Numbered from the stretch's first letter, positions 14,662-27,500 are shown. The stretch: DNA of 64,000 bases from Glomus cerebriforme (GCA_003550305.1 QKYT01000051.1:86638-150637), one strand, 5' to 3'. Numbers and translations are program-made. Notes: a model not told the origin generated them from the sequence alone.

Positions 14662-14947
14662 TTATAAAAACAGTAATAAACTTTGGATAGAAAATTTTTT
14701 ACTTACTAGTAAATTGGGCATATTCCCACGCACCTTGCAGATATATATCGTTACTCAATAATAATTATATATTATGCAGGAATTCAAAAATGGACATCAT
14801 TGCGTTATCATAATGTAGCATATGCTTGTTTACTATTTGTGAAAATTGTTTGCCGATCGTGTCACACGACATAAATTATTGTAATAAAATACCACTTTTT
14901 ATATTTTTGCGAGGTGTTTTTTTTAGTTTACAATTATCTTTATCAAA
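14662..14947. promoter_or_regulatory. divergent MOB4/transporter promoter region
   Basis: 286 bp between the two divergent start codons. AT-rich; no recognised motif beyond short A/T tracts. Confidence 0.45.
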
Positions 14948-16843
14948 ATGACTGCTTCATCCTCAATAGCAACAAGTGTTACTGAGGCCAATAATTTAAC
15001 TTCACGACATAATGATAGCCATGACTATGAAAGAGTTGGAGAAAAGTCCGGCGATCTTGATATAATAGTTGAAAAAACATCAGAAATTCAAAATGATTCT
15101 TCAATCGCATTGATTTCGCCTTCAAATACTCAATCAAGAACAACCGCTATTAATAATAAGAATAAAAGTTCGTCAAATCGAAAATGGATTGTTTTAGCAT
15201 CATTTTCACTACTTTCTTTTTCTAATGCGGTTCTTTGGATCACTTTTGGACCATGTCTTTATATTTTCATGGCTCATTATAATCAAACAACACCATCATA
15301 TATAAATGCTTTAGCGACTGTGTATATGGTCGTATATCCTATATTATTATTACCTATCCTCAAAATATTTGATAAATGGGGCTTACGTCAAGGAGTTCTT
15401 ATTGGTGCATTTTTAAACGCACTTGGAACTTTCTTGAGATTCATGGGTTCTTTTGGACCATCTGGATTTTGGTTGTTATTTTTAGGTCAGACAATAGCAG
15501 CTATTGCCGGAGTATTTATTTTAGGAATTCCACCAAAATTAGCGAATACTTGGTTTGAATTTGGAGAACAAAATTTTGCAACAGGAATTGGAGTTACTGC
15601 CAATAATGCTGGAATTGCTGTTGGGTAACAAATTTTTTATTTTAAAAGCTTTTAATTAAATATTCCTTATTATATTATATAATTTTTATGATTTCTTTAG
15701 GTTTTTGCTATCGCCATGGTTTATTAAAGAAGATACAGCTAGTAATGATATTCCCACATATTTATTAATACAATTTGGTGCATGCTCACTAATTTATTTG
15801 ATTTGTGTGACTACATTTGCATCCGAAGCAAAGGTATCTCGCAGGTAAATCTTATTAATAATTGATCTAATCTCCTTAAGTTTACTAATAATATATATAT
15901 ATTTCTTTTCCGTAGTTCAAACCATACTGATAAAACATCGACGACATTTTCGACAATGAGAGCTTTTTGTGCAGATAAAGCATTCATGTTACTCGCAACA
16001 TCTTATGGATTAACTGTTGGTGCATCATATGCTGTGAGCACTTTGTTGGCTCAAATTGTAGTTCCTGTCTTCAAAATGCACGATGAGGTGATAAAATAAT
16101 ATATATATATATATATATACGTTTATTTATTTTACTTGATTTAGTTTTAATTTCGTTTTTATTATTAGAATCAGGTTGGATTTCTGGGATTTCTTAATGT
16201 AGTAGCTGGAATGGTTGGATCCGTTCTGATTGGAGTTTATTTAGACCGCACATTCGCATACAAGCGATCATGTCGTATACTGTATATTATCACCCTTCTT
16301 TCGCTAGGTTTTTTCACTATAGGTTTGAAGACAAAGAATATGCTTTTAGTATCTATATCATTGTAAATATCATTAATCTCAAAAAAAAAAAAAAAAAAAT
16401 CTTCGAAATTATTTCAAAATTAAACTGACTGAGCTCTCATTCATTTATAGTATGTTCTTTGGAGTATCTACATTTGGTAATTAAATTTAATTTTTATATT
16501 TTATCTAACACTTGAGGAAAAAATTTCTAATCATTTTATACATTATAATATAGCAATAACTCCAGCAGTATTCCAATATGCGCCAGTAATTACTTCCAGT
16601 CGTTTAGGAGAAGATGAAATTACAAGCACAGGAATTCTAAATTCTGCAGCACAAATATGGGGCATCGTACTTGTTGCCCTGATGGACACTACCGAAAATG
16701 TTGATCAGGAATTTACAATGGAATTGTCTTGTTTGTTGTTACTTGCCATTTCATTTATAGGTATGATACTAATTTGGCTAGTTAAAGAAGATTATGATAT
16801 AAAAAATGGCAAAGAACAAGAAGCTCAACATTTAATGAAATAG
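14948..16843 (+). CDS. MFS transporter of the FLVCR/SLC49 type
   Basis: Six exons: 14948-15624, 15701-15844, 15916-16087, 16169-16362, 16451-16476 and 16554-16843; 1,503 nt, 500 aa. The first 75 residues are hydrophilic, Ser/Asn-rich and probably cytosolic; twelve membrane segments follow in the two six-helix halves of the major facilitator fold. FLVCR-like marks: the first helix with NAVLWITFGP, the loop after helix 2 with FDKWGLRQGVLIG, and the segment PPKLANTWFEFGEQNFATGIGVTANNAGIAVG, which matches the family's signature. Animal members carry heme or choline/ethanolamine; the substrate here is unknown. A 26-nt exon sits between two introns. The stop lies 14 bp from the MED21 stop on the other strand. 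Confidence 0.88.
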
Positions 16844-16857
16844 AAATAACTTAAAAC

Positions 16858-17594
16858 TTATTCCTCTGAATTATATGCTGTACTTTGGTCTCTACAAAGT
16901 ATTCCTATTGTTTCCACTATTTGTTTTCTTAAAGACTCTTTAGAAATTAAAATTTTATTTAGATGATTATAATAAATATTAATGACACGTAGAAAAATTT
17001 TAAATAAATCATCTAACCTGCATTTTCAACAGCTTTTAGATATTCTAGATTAGCTTCATGCATTTCTTTGTTTAATTCTTTTATCATATCTAATTGCTCT
17101 TGTTCTGTATTTCGTATCCCCGGTAAATTTTCTATCAATAATTCTATTTGCTTTGCTTTTTTAACAATATCCTGCACAATTTCTTGTTGACTCTCTTAAT
17201 AAAATAATAAAACAAAAAATTAATTCAATTTAAAAATAAAAATAAAACAATAAATAATTCTTACCTTTAAGTTTTCCTGGATCCTGACCGACTTGGACTA
17301 TTTCAGAACATATAATGAACTTAATTAGAATATCGAAAAAACAACGGTTTGAAAAGTTTTGAATCAAACGTAAAAACTACCTTTATTAAGAAATTCTACA
17401 CTGTTAGCAAACATTCGAGCCATCTAAAAGAATAGAATCAATATTAAATAAGGTATTAAACCTGAATACATCGTATATGATAAAAATCACTAAACCTCAT
17501 CTATTGCATCTTGAAGTTGTGTTAGCCTATCCATGTTTATAGACGTAGCCTCCTCTAGAGTTTCTTCTTTATCGTATGATAAAGGGTTTTGCAT
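16858..17594 (-). CDS. SRB7: Mediator subunit MED21/Srb7
   Basis: Middle-module subunit of the Mediator coactivator, paired with MED7 (family knowledge). Five exons: 17594-17496, 17423-17381, 17297-17265, 17194-17018 and 16937-16858; 432 nt, 143 aa. The family start MDRLTQLQDAIDEMA is present, followed by FANSVEFLNK and a long coiled-coil region. The annotated start is the first in-frame ATG. A second ATG at 17534, twenty codons downstream, matches the usual MED21 start and gives 123 aa; the choice is open. Confidence 0.9.
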
Positions 17595-18414
17595 TAAGAC
17601 GTTAACTGGAAGAAATTTAAAGCGGTTATGTCTTTATGATATGAAATACTTGTTTGAACACTTGAGATCGTAGAGATTTTTTTTTTAATGGAGATTAAGT
17701 AAAAAAAAAATTCTACAAATCTACGAGTTGTGGAAAATAAAATCAACATATTATCCTTGTTTATATGATTTTATTTACCATTTATAGGGGAACGATTTAG
17801 ACAGATTTTTGCCCAGCATTACGGCATTAAAAAATTACGTATGTGACAAATAATTGTGTGACAACGTCCCCAATAAACAAATATTTTTAACTATGATCAC
17901 GTGGGGGGGGGAATTTGTGGTGATACTGGGGAAGATATCCCCCATTTATAGAAAAATTTGGCCTGTAATTTCGCTTTACTAATTTTATACACATGAAATG
18001 CTTTTTAGGGTCATGAATCCAAATTAGAAGCCATTAAGTGTTCTTCAAAGATTGTTTTATTCCAACTGATTAAATAACTATATTCTTAAAGTTTGTTTTT
18101 TGAACTATCCAAGTTTGTATATTATTAAATAAATAATTTATTCTGTTATTTCATAGGAAAGTTGAATAACCAGCCGACACAATATTCTCTTAATCATGCA
18201 ATAAGTATAATGATAATTTTCTAAAAAAAAATGAATCATATTGACATCATGCTAAAACATAAATTTGAAAGCGTGTAAAGAATAAATTATTATTATTTAC
18301 TATAAAAGTGAATTATATAAATATGAAAGAAATTCAAAATACATGACATAAATTTCTTTCCAGCATCTCTTTTTCTAATTCCTACTTGTATATATTCCTA
18401 TTTGTATATAATAT
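17595..18414. other. intergenic region MED21-WOPR gene
   Basis: 820 bp upstream of MED21 and downstream of the WOPR gene, both on the minus strand. Contains a run of nine G at 17905-17913, unusual in this AT-rich DNA and next to a CACGTG E-box-like word, plus a CCCC block about 45 bp further on. No coding signal. Confidence 0.45.
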
Positions 18415-19746
18415 TTACAAACGAGAAAAATCAACCACACCAAAGTAATCCGAATTCACTGGATTAACAGCTTTATCAGAAATGACGATATCTCTCACGA
18501 CAAGAGCATAAGCTGGAAGACTTGTTGAAGTTTGCCGGTTATTATACTCTTGTGACAAATTAACTGGACTTAATTTCGCATTAGGTACGTCAGAAGTCTC
18601 CTGTAACGCTGATTTAGGGAAATATAAAGCTTCCGCGTTACATGGCAAAGTTTGGATTGAAGAAACCAGACTTATGGGAGAAATGGTAGATAAAGTCGAA
18701 AAGTATTCTAGTGCCTTTTCGTTACACTCATTTATAGCAATAGGGGAAACCATATCAATGTCTCTACTTTCATCAACCTTATTTAACTTTGGAGCAGGCT
18801 TGTCGTTTAGAGTATTATGTTTACGTAACGTTTCATTTTGAATTAAGTCAACTCCTGGCTCAATATTCAACAGTTCAACATAAGCATGAGGTTGATAGAG
18901 AAGATTATGAGTACCTATATCAATCATTGGGACGATTGACCACAATTTCAACAATTACTATAAGGAAAATTGCGATACAGTAGGAAGATGAAATCAAACC
19001 TTCTTTGTCCTCATAGATAACCATATGCTGTAAACTACCATTCAACTTTACCGATATGGTTTTCTTACTCAACCCAACTTTGTGATAAATAAAGGCACCC
19101 TTGTTAGAAATATGAAATTTTAAATTTTCATCCTTTATTCGTTGTTTGACTTTTTCGTCAAGTTTATCGTAACTTTTCACATGAGGAAGCCTCATCTCGA
19201 GCTCTTGGTAAACAAGAAAATCACCAACAATTCTGCTAGGAGACCAACTTCTGCGTTAAAAAAAGTGCTGTTAAACATTCTGCATAGTAGAGGTTATCTG
19301 ATAATCCTGTTGAAAGAAGTTATTTCTTTATGAAACGCTTTGACTTACCTTCCATCAGTCCATCTTTTTATTCCCGATTCAGCTTCATCGTACACATATC
19401 TATGATTTAAACAACAATTAAAGAATCAAAAAATAATAATCAGTAGGATTTAATTTTTCTCATACTTACACGGATCCAGCACTTAGATTTTTCTTCTCTT
19501 CTTCTAATATGCGACGCGTAGTTTTATATAGCACTCCTTGACGACACGCTTCTAATATATATTATGAAAATAAGAGCAAAATTTCCTTTAAGATGTAAGA
19601 TATAAATTCCTTACCGAAGATAATCAAAGCATCTATCGTATTTGTGATTCTTCCTGAATTTATTAAATCGTGTAAGTTCAAGCAAAAAAAAATAGTTTAT
19701 TAATCAGTATATCAGTTAGTCAAAGTTTACCGTGAAAGGTTTCCAT
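18415..19746 (-). CDS. WOPR-domain (Gti1/Pac2 family) transcription regulator
   Basis: Fungal DNA-binding regulator family that includes Wor1, Ryp1 and Sge1, master switches of morphology and host interaction (family knowledge). Six exons: 19746-19731, 19653-19615, 19551-19470, 19399-19349, 19250-19000 and 18914-18415; 939 nt, 312 aa. WOPRa begins at METFHG and runs through DALIIFEACRQGVLYKTTRR. The signature KRWTDG|RSWSPSRIVGDFLVYQELE spans intron 4. WOPRb includes HISNKGAFIYHKVGLSKKTISV and the segment before intron 5. The C-terminal 160 residues are low-complexity and polar, as usual for the family. It is the last gene of the dense block. Confidence 0.94.
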
Positions 19747-21310
19747 CTTGTTTGAAAAAAGGTTGTTAGCAAGTGAAGAATGGTTTAAAGTTTTTATATT
19801 CGAGAAGCTTATGGTTTAAATAAGTCAAATAAGAAGCGTATTTATATGTAAGGAATGAAAGTGATGTGAATGTCATAATGAATATTCATCTAATTGAATA
19901 CAACATATTGATTGTGAGTTTACGCGTATTATTTATAAAAATCATATATAAAACGCGTTTGCATCAAGTATATAAATTTCTGAATTTCAAATTAACTTTC
20001 ATTGTATATCTCTTGACATTGATCCTTCAATATATTATGATTAAATTAGTAACATGAATCAATATTTGATTAAAATTTATTCTCCAATTAACAAAATATT
20101 TAATATCAACAAGTTTGATTGCTAATAAAGAAACCCGATTTTTTTTTAAAAAGAATAATTAGATTTTTCAGACTAAAACATTTTTAAAGAATTTGAATAT
20201 ATCATTTTTAGTAATTAAAAATACAATGCTTAATACTATTTAGTACTAGATTTAATGAAATCGAAATTTACCATAGGAATTGTAAATGAATCAAAATGTC
20301 AGACCAACGAAGTGAAATAATCAGTATCTTCCGATTTTTCTGGTAAGTTTATTATAGGTTCAGATTGTCTTTACTTCTGGAACCGCTTTAAACAAATCTT
20401 TGCATAATCGAGCGAATATTAAAAGTAAACAGAGAAACATTAAAAAAACTTTTATAATAGAGATGATGATTATAAAGGTAGTGCAGTAATCAAAATGGTT
20501 CATTGATAGATAGTATGGTCGTATGAAGTAACAGAAGGAACCGCCATTGCCTTTTTCAAAACGAGTCCAGTGATTTTCATGCTTCTTTAAACATTCGCTA
20601 CAATAATTTTCTTACTGTATTACTTTAGGCAGCGCTGGCCACCTTCAATTAAAAATACAAATTTTAATAAAGTTTCTTCCAATTCAGGATAATTGGCGTA
20701 TTTTTTTTATTTGCATTATTTATATTTTGAAAAATGACATATTACCACCTCAAAATAAAAAAAAACGCGACTAATTCCACGATAGTTAATTAATATTGAA
20801 CACAGTGCGTTAAGATAACGTACATGAAATTACTTATTATCAATACAGTATCTGGTATGTTGTCAACCGACCTGCACTCCTTAAGACATCGGATTGGTGA
20901 TCACATATATGCCAGAAAATAAATTAAAAGTTATTGAATCAAAATTCAAATAAAAGCAATAAAAAGTATCAAATAACCTTGAATTTATTGTCAAAAAACA
21001 AATGTCAATTATAAATACATTTAATTGATACTATTTTATAATTTTTACCATCATTATTGACCATTTAGTTATAGATTTTTGAAATAGTTAGAATTTTATA
21101 TATAAATTTATAATTCTATAGATTAGAATAAAATTTTTATGAATAATTTTAACTAGAATTATAAGATCACATGATGTAATTTTTAAATGACTGTCATTTA
21201 CATCAAAATGACCTAATAACACATGACCTTTCATTTGAAATCAATAAAAGTATATAGCCTGAAAATTTTTTTTTAAAAAAAAAATCCAAGGTCCAAGGAT
21301 TTTCAGTAAA
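19747..21310. other. gene-free stretch at the core/accessory border
   Basis: 1,564 bp of AT-rich DNA. It contains the promoter of the WOPR gene on its left and of the F-box gene on its right. No open frame with coding character and no RNA gene is recognised. Confidence 0.5.
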
Positions 21311-22714
21311 ATGTCAAAACTCACACATGATTGCCTTCTTATTATTTTGGAAGAACTAGAATATGATATCAAGTCATTATATTCTTGTCTTTTGGTTAAT
21401 CGATTTTGGTGCAGAATAGTTGTGCCAATTCTCTGGAAAAATCCTTGGAGGTTTTGTAAGGATAACGAAAGAATATTATTTGATTTATTTAGGACAATAA
21501 TCTCATTTTTACCTAGATTTCTTTTACCAAGTCATTACGTTAATATACCTAAACCTTTATTCGAATATATTAGGTATCTTACAACCCTAGATTTTTATAG
21601 CATTAGTGTTATGGTTAAAAAATTCTTAAATAATTATAGTAATAGTTCATTATTGATAGAAGAAACCTATAAGATGATTCTTAGTTATTCTCCTAAGTTT
21701 AAAAATCTTTTGTATCATTGGTTTTATAATTGTAAAGTTTTTTTTTATTTTTCCGAATCACAAGAATGCTTTTCAAACATTACTTCACTAGAATGCTCAG
21801 ATTTTGATGAACTTGATAGGTTAGCACAAATCTGTCATAATATCAGATATTTATACGTCAAGAATTGTGACAGGGATAATTCTGAATTAATTACTTTGAT
21901 TGAAGCACAAAAGAATTTGCAATATTTTAAATGTAATTTCGGTATTCATACTAAACCGGCGCACCTTATTCCATGTAAAGGAATTGGAGAAGCTTTAACA
22001 AAACAAGCACATTCCCTTATTTCAATTCTTTTAAGTTACCCAATTAAAATTCATCTTTCAAAGTTGGAATATGTTAATTTAAAGATTTTAAAAATTGATG
22101 GAGCCATTACGACAAATAATTGTATACAAGAAGCTAATCTACCTAACCTTGAACATCTTGAGTTTAACCACAATAATATTGGTGGAGCAACAATGATTAT
22201 TCGATCAACAAAAGGAAACTTAAAAGTGATTAAAATTAAATATAGACACCTAAATTCAAAAGAAGAAAATTTAATGTATATTCAAGCTATTACACAGTAT
22301 TGTCCGAATTTAAATTCAGCAACTCTATTTTTCTGTGGTGACAATATTGAACTCAAAGAATTAGAAAAATTATTCTTAAATTGTCTTCAATTAGAAAGAT
22401 TGGTTTTAATAAATAATTGTTTGTATACTAATACTTTTGCTTGTGATAGATTATTGGAATTATTGGCAACATATGCATTTTTGAGATTAAGTTCTTTAAA
22501 ATTGGGTTACATTTCATTTTCAACTAAAGGGTTGAAAACTTTTTTTGAAAAATGGAAAGAAAGAAAACCACCATTAATATCCCTTTATATTCACTGTAAA
22601 TGTTTTAAAGAACAAGTTAATATGATCAATGATTATCTTGAAGAAGGTATAATAAAGAAATTTGTTTTTTTGAAACATAATGATGATTTTTTTTTTGATT
22701 GGAATGAATATTAG
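21311..22714 (+). CDS. F-box protein with leucine-rich-repeat-like C-terminus
   Basis: Intron-less gene of 467 aa. The N-terminal 45 residues form an F-box: LTHDCLLIILEEL, a short turn, then LYSCLLVNRFWCRIVVPILWKNPW. This is the form seen across the very large Rhizophagus F-box family. The rest is a series of irregular leucine-rich segments (LEHLEFNHNNIG, NLKVIKIKYRHLNS, LERLVLINN), suggesting an LRR horseshoe that would present substrates to an SCF ubiquitin ligase. No stop or frameshift; Asn and Ile use is high, as expected from AT-rich DNA. The target is unknown. Confidence 0.9.
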   Translation: MSKLTHDCLLIILEELEYDIKSLYSCLLVNRFWCRIVVPILWKNPWRFCKDNERILFDLFRTIISFLPRFLLPSHYVNIPKPLFEYIRYLTTLDFYSISVMVKKFLNNYSNSSLLIEETYKMILSYSPKFKNLLYHWFYNCKVFFYFSESQECFSNITSLECSDFDELDRLAQICHNIRYLYVKNCDRDNSELITLIEAQKNLQYFKCNFGIHTKPAHLIPCKGIGEALTKQAHSLISILLSYPIKIHLSKLEYVNLKILKIDGAITTNNCIQEANLPNLEHLEFNHNNIGGATMIIRSTKGNLKVIKIKYRHLNSKEENLMYIQAITQYCPNLNSATLFFCGDNIELKELEKLFLNCLQLERLVLINNCLYTNTFACDRLLELLATYAFLRLSSLKLGYISFSTKGLKTFFEKWKERKPPLISLYIHCKCFKEQVNMINDYLEEGIIKKFVFLKHNDDFFFDWNEY

Positions 22715-24950
22715 GCATTAGGATATTATTAATTAATAGATATAAGCAAATTTTAATCATTTTAATCATTTTAAATAATTACAATATTTATAATGTAGTT
22801 CTTTATTACCTTTTGTTTATAAATATTCAAAAGATGATAAGGTCAAAAAAATTATTTCTAATATAATAAAGAACCTTTTAATAACATTTAGAATCATACT
22901 GACATATCAATTAAATTTTATTTTATAATCTTTTATTATTAAATCAGCCTATTGAATAACTGATATATATAAAAATTGAAACTTTGAAATATTGTTATTA
23001 ATCTTTTAAAAATATATATTGAATATTTCAAAAATTTATCATTTACATTCATTCTTTTCAGACTTGTTCATGTAACTTTTTACTTTATTATTTCCTTATT
23101 TTACCTTCGGAATAAATAATAATTTTACACATGTGACAATTAACTAATTTTTTTTAATGAACATGGGTTTGATTTTTAATAAAAGCATCTAATTCAGATA
23201 ATAAAAAATTCTGTAAACACTCACCTTGCTAACAAAAAAGATTCTGAATTGCAATAATAAACATTATTTGATTACATCTAAGTTAAGAGGAAAATTAAAA
23301 TATCCATCATATTTTCCTTTTTTTCTTTCAAGAATTTATTTATTTATTCGAATCAAAATTTTCATTCTAAAGCTTTTGATGAATGAAAAAATTTTTTTTT
23401 CAATGAAAGTGTCAAACTATTTTAACTAACTTTTCTTAGTTAAATATTTTATGGGGTAGTTCATATATTTATTATTATCATGTGGCTTTTGTGTACGAAT
23501 TATATATTTTTTATATAAACTAAAAATAAAGTCAATTCATTTTGTTTTATTTATATTATTATTCAAGCCAATCTTTGATAATTACATTTTTATTATATTT
23601 CTGATATGGTTGAAGTTGAGTTTAAGAGAGCAATAATGTTATTTTTAAACCCTCTTTTTTTTTTGATATTTTAATATATTAAACCTTACTATGATAATTT
23701 TAATTTTCATAATTAATTTTGCATATTTCTGTAAAGATAATACTTCGTACAGCAAATTTTAATAACATATAATGTTATCATTCTCATTATTGATTTTTAA
23801 TTGCATTCCCTACATAAATCTCTTGCAAGACTGTAACTTCTAATATATTCAGTACATATAAGTTTTTTTTTGATCTGACAAAAAACATAACTACTGAACA
23901 AATCATTTGTTTCTAAGACGTAATTTTTGGTAGTAGTTTCGGTAATCCATTTTGTCAAAATTGAGTAAATTTATTTTTTTTTGTATGAACTTATAGTACT
24001 GTATTTAAAATCATTAATTACTATTATTACTATTTTGACTATAACAGACGTGAATATTAATTAGAAAAGCATTTATTGAAAATTATATTAATACAACAAT
24101 GCATATAGCTACTGTCTATAGTATTTTTCTTGACTCTTTTCTCATTTTTATTTGTTAATTTTAATTCCAGTTTCTTTATTTTTTGAATAATTAATAAACT
24201 TAAAAGTGATTGTTAGTGTTGTTGTGCTAATATCTATTTTTGAAATTTTATCAGAAAAAAAAAGAAACAGGCTAATAAACATAAAGTCCATAATCACAAA
24301 ATTACAAATCACTAATAAAATGATATTTTAATAATAAATAAAATGTAAAAATTGAAATTGCAAAAAAAAAGAAAAATTAGAATATTTATGTGATGTACTA
24401 ATGAATTGTATTTTGACAATAAAATAGATCTAGTTAAATTAACTGTTTAAAAATGTTGAAAATAATAAAGAATTAAGTTGGTATTTTGATTTCCAAGTAT
24501 ATATTTACGGTAGTTACAGTTTGAATCCATTCTGATTTCTTTTGATAATCATAAAATTTCTTACACTTTTTTTTCTATAGTAAGAAGCGTAAAGAGTCAT
24601 GTTGTCCAATTTAATAAAAATAATGACATTATTTCAACCAAACAATTGTATTAGTAGTATTTTCATTTAATTATTAAAAATGAGGCGCGTTAAGGAAAAA
24701 ATTAATTTTATTGAAATTTTAAATTGCGATTTTGAATCTGAATCATTTTGTATAGTCCGTTGAATTATCCGGTCGAAAATAAGAAAAAAAATTCCTTAAT
24801 CTAAAAACTAATGACATTTTATTGTAACAAATTATTTAACGAATATCAATATATATTTTTATGATCTAAAAGAATAATACTTTTATTATCTATAAATAAA
24901 AAAAGAGATGTGTTAATATGTTAATATCTACAACATCTACAAAATAAAAA
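22715..24950. other. long AT-rich gene desert
   Basis: About 2.2 kb of AT-rich sequence with poly-T and poly-A tracts. I find no ORF longer than about 67 codons, no domain remnant and no RNA gene. Confidence 0.5.
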
Positions 24951-24959
24951 CAAATCTAC

Positions 24960-25200
24960 TCCAAAGGTCCGGTCCTATTACGAGACTGCAGCACATACAT
25001 GTACTGGTGGTACCCGACCCTCGCATAGTACTATATCGCCTAACCCAGCCAGCCCTATTGTGAGACTGCAGTCCAATTAAGCACTGGTATCCACAAGCTT
25101 CAACATGTTATGATCCCTGCCACGCCATAATATTATGCTGTACCCTTACAAAAATGTTATGTCCCAATGCAACGCACATCCATGATAAGATAATATTTTA
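24960..25200. repeat. GC-richer island with a duplicated motif
   Basis: A 240-bp stretch visibly richer in G and C than its surroundings. A motif reading CCTATT(A/G)(C/T)GAGACTGCAG occurs twice, at about 24,974 and 25,053 (spacing near 79 bp), each copy followed about ten bases later by an (A/T)(G/C)CACTGGT-like or GTACTGGTGG stretch. No reading frame is apparent. It may be the edge of a transposon remnant that continues to the right. Confidence 0.45.
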
Positions 25201-26425
25201 TGAAGGATGGGGTACCTTTTCCGAATCAGAGTCAATGGTACAGTCATATATTGATACGATTCGTAATCGAATGTCAATGCTATTATTGTACAGAGAGCGT
25301 TGGTCATGGTCATGATCCTGTTATACGAGAAAATAATTTACAAATGCATGATCTTATATGTCCATGTTCTCCGAATTACAGCTGCAGTGATAAAGATGAA
25401 CAAACGAATATTCTTTCCTGGATATTCAGCTTCGCTTGGTTAAAGTGGTAGTTTATTATTGTTAATTTTATTCTTTATAATTAATGGATAGTATCGTTAT
25501 TACTTGGCCGGAATTAGATTTATTGTTAGTCGGTTAAACTGATCTACAATACAGTTACATCAATTGTGTAAGGTAATACACGCAGTAATAATATTATCGG
25601 CTAGATACTGTTCCTTGTTCCTTTTGGTAACAGATGCTGGGAATAACCGTCATATTATTAATATTAACGTGATGATTTAATACATATGTCATTTTTTTTT
25701 CTCGTATACGTTATTCAACTCAAAAGAAATTTCTTTGACGGTTCAATTTACCAAAGGAGCAAAATTGTGCATATCCGTACTCAATACGCCGTGGAGAAAA
25801 TGAATATAAAAGTAGTGTGTCTGACGCTTTGCATCGTTCCTTCAGAACTGAACTGAAAAAAATAACGATTTCGGAACTCTCCAAGATAAACAATGAAATT
25901 AACAAGAAACTCACCGCTGAAATTGCAAAAATTAAAGCATGTGATGTCAATTTTACGTCGGAGGCTCAGAGTTTTAACGTCTCTCGATAATATCACTACC
26001 AAACTCGATGAAATCGATCAAACTCTAGACAATCACCAAAATAACTTTAATGGAATTTATTCTGACTTTATGTCAATCAATGCCTCCATCGAATCAATTC
26101 AAAACGAAATTCGTAACGGTGTTTCGCATCAAATGAGTCAGTTTGCATGACAATGTTATATTTGAGCCAACTCCCATTGGAGAGGAGTCTACTACTTCTT
26201 CTACTAGTTCCTCTGGTAAGATATGCTCATAGTGATTAATATAATAATCATTTACGTTAACTAACATTTCTGTTCATAGGTTCGGATCGACTTCCCTATA
26301 CAAACATGATCCTTAATATTCACACCTGTTTTAAACAAGTATTCGATAGAATTAGGAGTGAAAGAAACTTCATTTTTGATGAAATGTGTTCTACAGCCGC
26401 TCTTTTCACTTCATTTTACATAGTA
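25200..26425 (+). pseudogene. decayed protein-coding remnant, family unknown
   Basis: Three plus-strand segments read like protein but are in different frames. The first, at 25,200-25,450, is Cys-rich. The second runs 25,757-25,990 (KSSVSDALHRSF, KKITISELSKINNEINK) and ends in a stop. The third, 25,970-26,150, overlaps it in another frame with a heptad-like coiled-coil segment (DNITTKLDEIDQTLDNH). A further piece, 26,160-26,425, has an apparent GT-AG intron (26,218-26,279) and reads PTPIGEESTTSSTSSSG then SDRLPYTNMILNIHTCF. GC content is higher than in the flanks. I do not recognise the family; a mobile-element origin is possible. Confidence 0.4.
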
Positions 26426-26881
26426 AATCAAATTTTTTATCATATATAACTCAAAAATACAATAAAAGCTTTACTTTGATTTTAAAAGTGTGTGCGTGTT
26501 TTCGTGTATATGATCACATAATGTTTTATTATTACAGATAAAAAACAAATACAAAGGTTCGGGACTTTTCCCGTGATACATGTCGTCTCTAAAGTCTATC
26601 TATTCACATTGTTCATGGACAGTGGTAAAGCTAATATACCTAAAAAAGACTCCGTAAACTGACACCGACTTCCAGCATGCAATGAACTTTTTTATTATTA
26701 ACAAGTTAACTTTGAACGTAACAGAGAGCTCTAAATAGGTTTATTTTTTAGTATTAAATATAATAATTAATATAATTAAATTTAATTTAAATATTAACAA
26801 ATTTTTAAATGGTTATATATTAAATAGTAAAGTTTTATTATAATCAGAATTTAATATTTTAAATAAAATATTTGTGGAGTA

Positions 26882-27500
26882 TTAAAACCCAAAAGAAGAT
26901 ATTAGATTATTATATTTATTTTGTAAATGCCTATATTTGATTATAACTTCTTCATTTGTTTTTATTGAATCACAATCCAGAGCAGTTAAAGTCAAAGAGT
27001 CTAATGTTTTGGCACAGATAATTGCAACATACGCTGAATCTAATGAGATTGTAACATGTGGTAATGTTAATGTCTCTAAACTTGCAATCATTTTCATACT
27101 GTTTAATTGTTTCATATATTCTTCCAACAAAAGGTCCAGTTTGAAGTAAACCAGTTTCAGAAAGGGGTATTTTTTATTATTTACAGGGGTGAGTTTCTGC
27201 AGCCTTTAATATAAGTTTTTTCATTTTTTTTTTAATAAAAAATTTACAGAAACAAAATATTTTATATACAATACTTACATACATAATTCCACGATTAAAA
27301 ACACATTTTTTTCAAATAACATTGCATAATCTGCAACCTTTAAATCATATAAAAATAAAGATACTTGTTTTTTGTAAAATTCTTAATGAAAGATTTTGGA
27401 TTTTCCTGGTTCAATCATGTAACTTGCTAGACCATTAACAAATCCTCCATTTAATCCTTTTGATTTTATTTGACACAAAATTCTGGTTAAAGAAGGCATT
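26882..27500 (-). pseudogene. decayed leucine-rich (F-box-like) gene fragment
   Basis: Minus-strand reading from an ATG at 27,500 gives 39 residues (MPSLTRILCQIKSKG...), then an in-frame stop. Protein-like sequence continues (KKQVSLFLYDLKVADYAMLFEKN) and shifts frame again before an 82-codon open stretch at 26,882-27,130 with SLETLTLPHVTISL and TLDSLTLTAL, leucine-rich-repeat style. This resembles the C-terminal halves of F-box/LRR proteins of this genome. No F-box is left. At least one stop and one frame change. Confidence 0.5.

Noticed and set aside
17905..17985. G-run and C-run as a quadruplex switch
   Set aside because: Only one long G-run is present, so a four-tract quadruplex on one strand is not supported.
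25720..26002. Minus-strand open frames of 73-76 codons
   Set aside because: They are shadows of the plus-strand coiled-coil remnant, which has the better amino-acid pattern.
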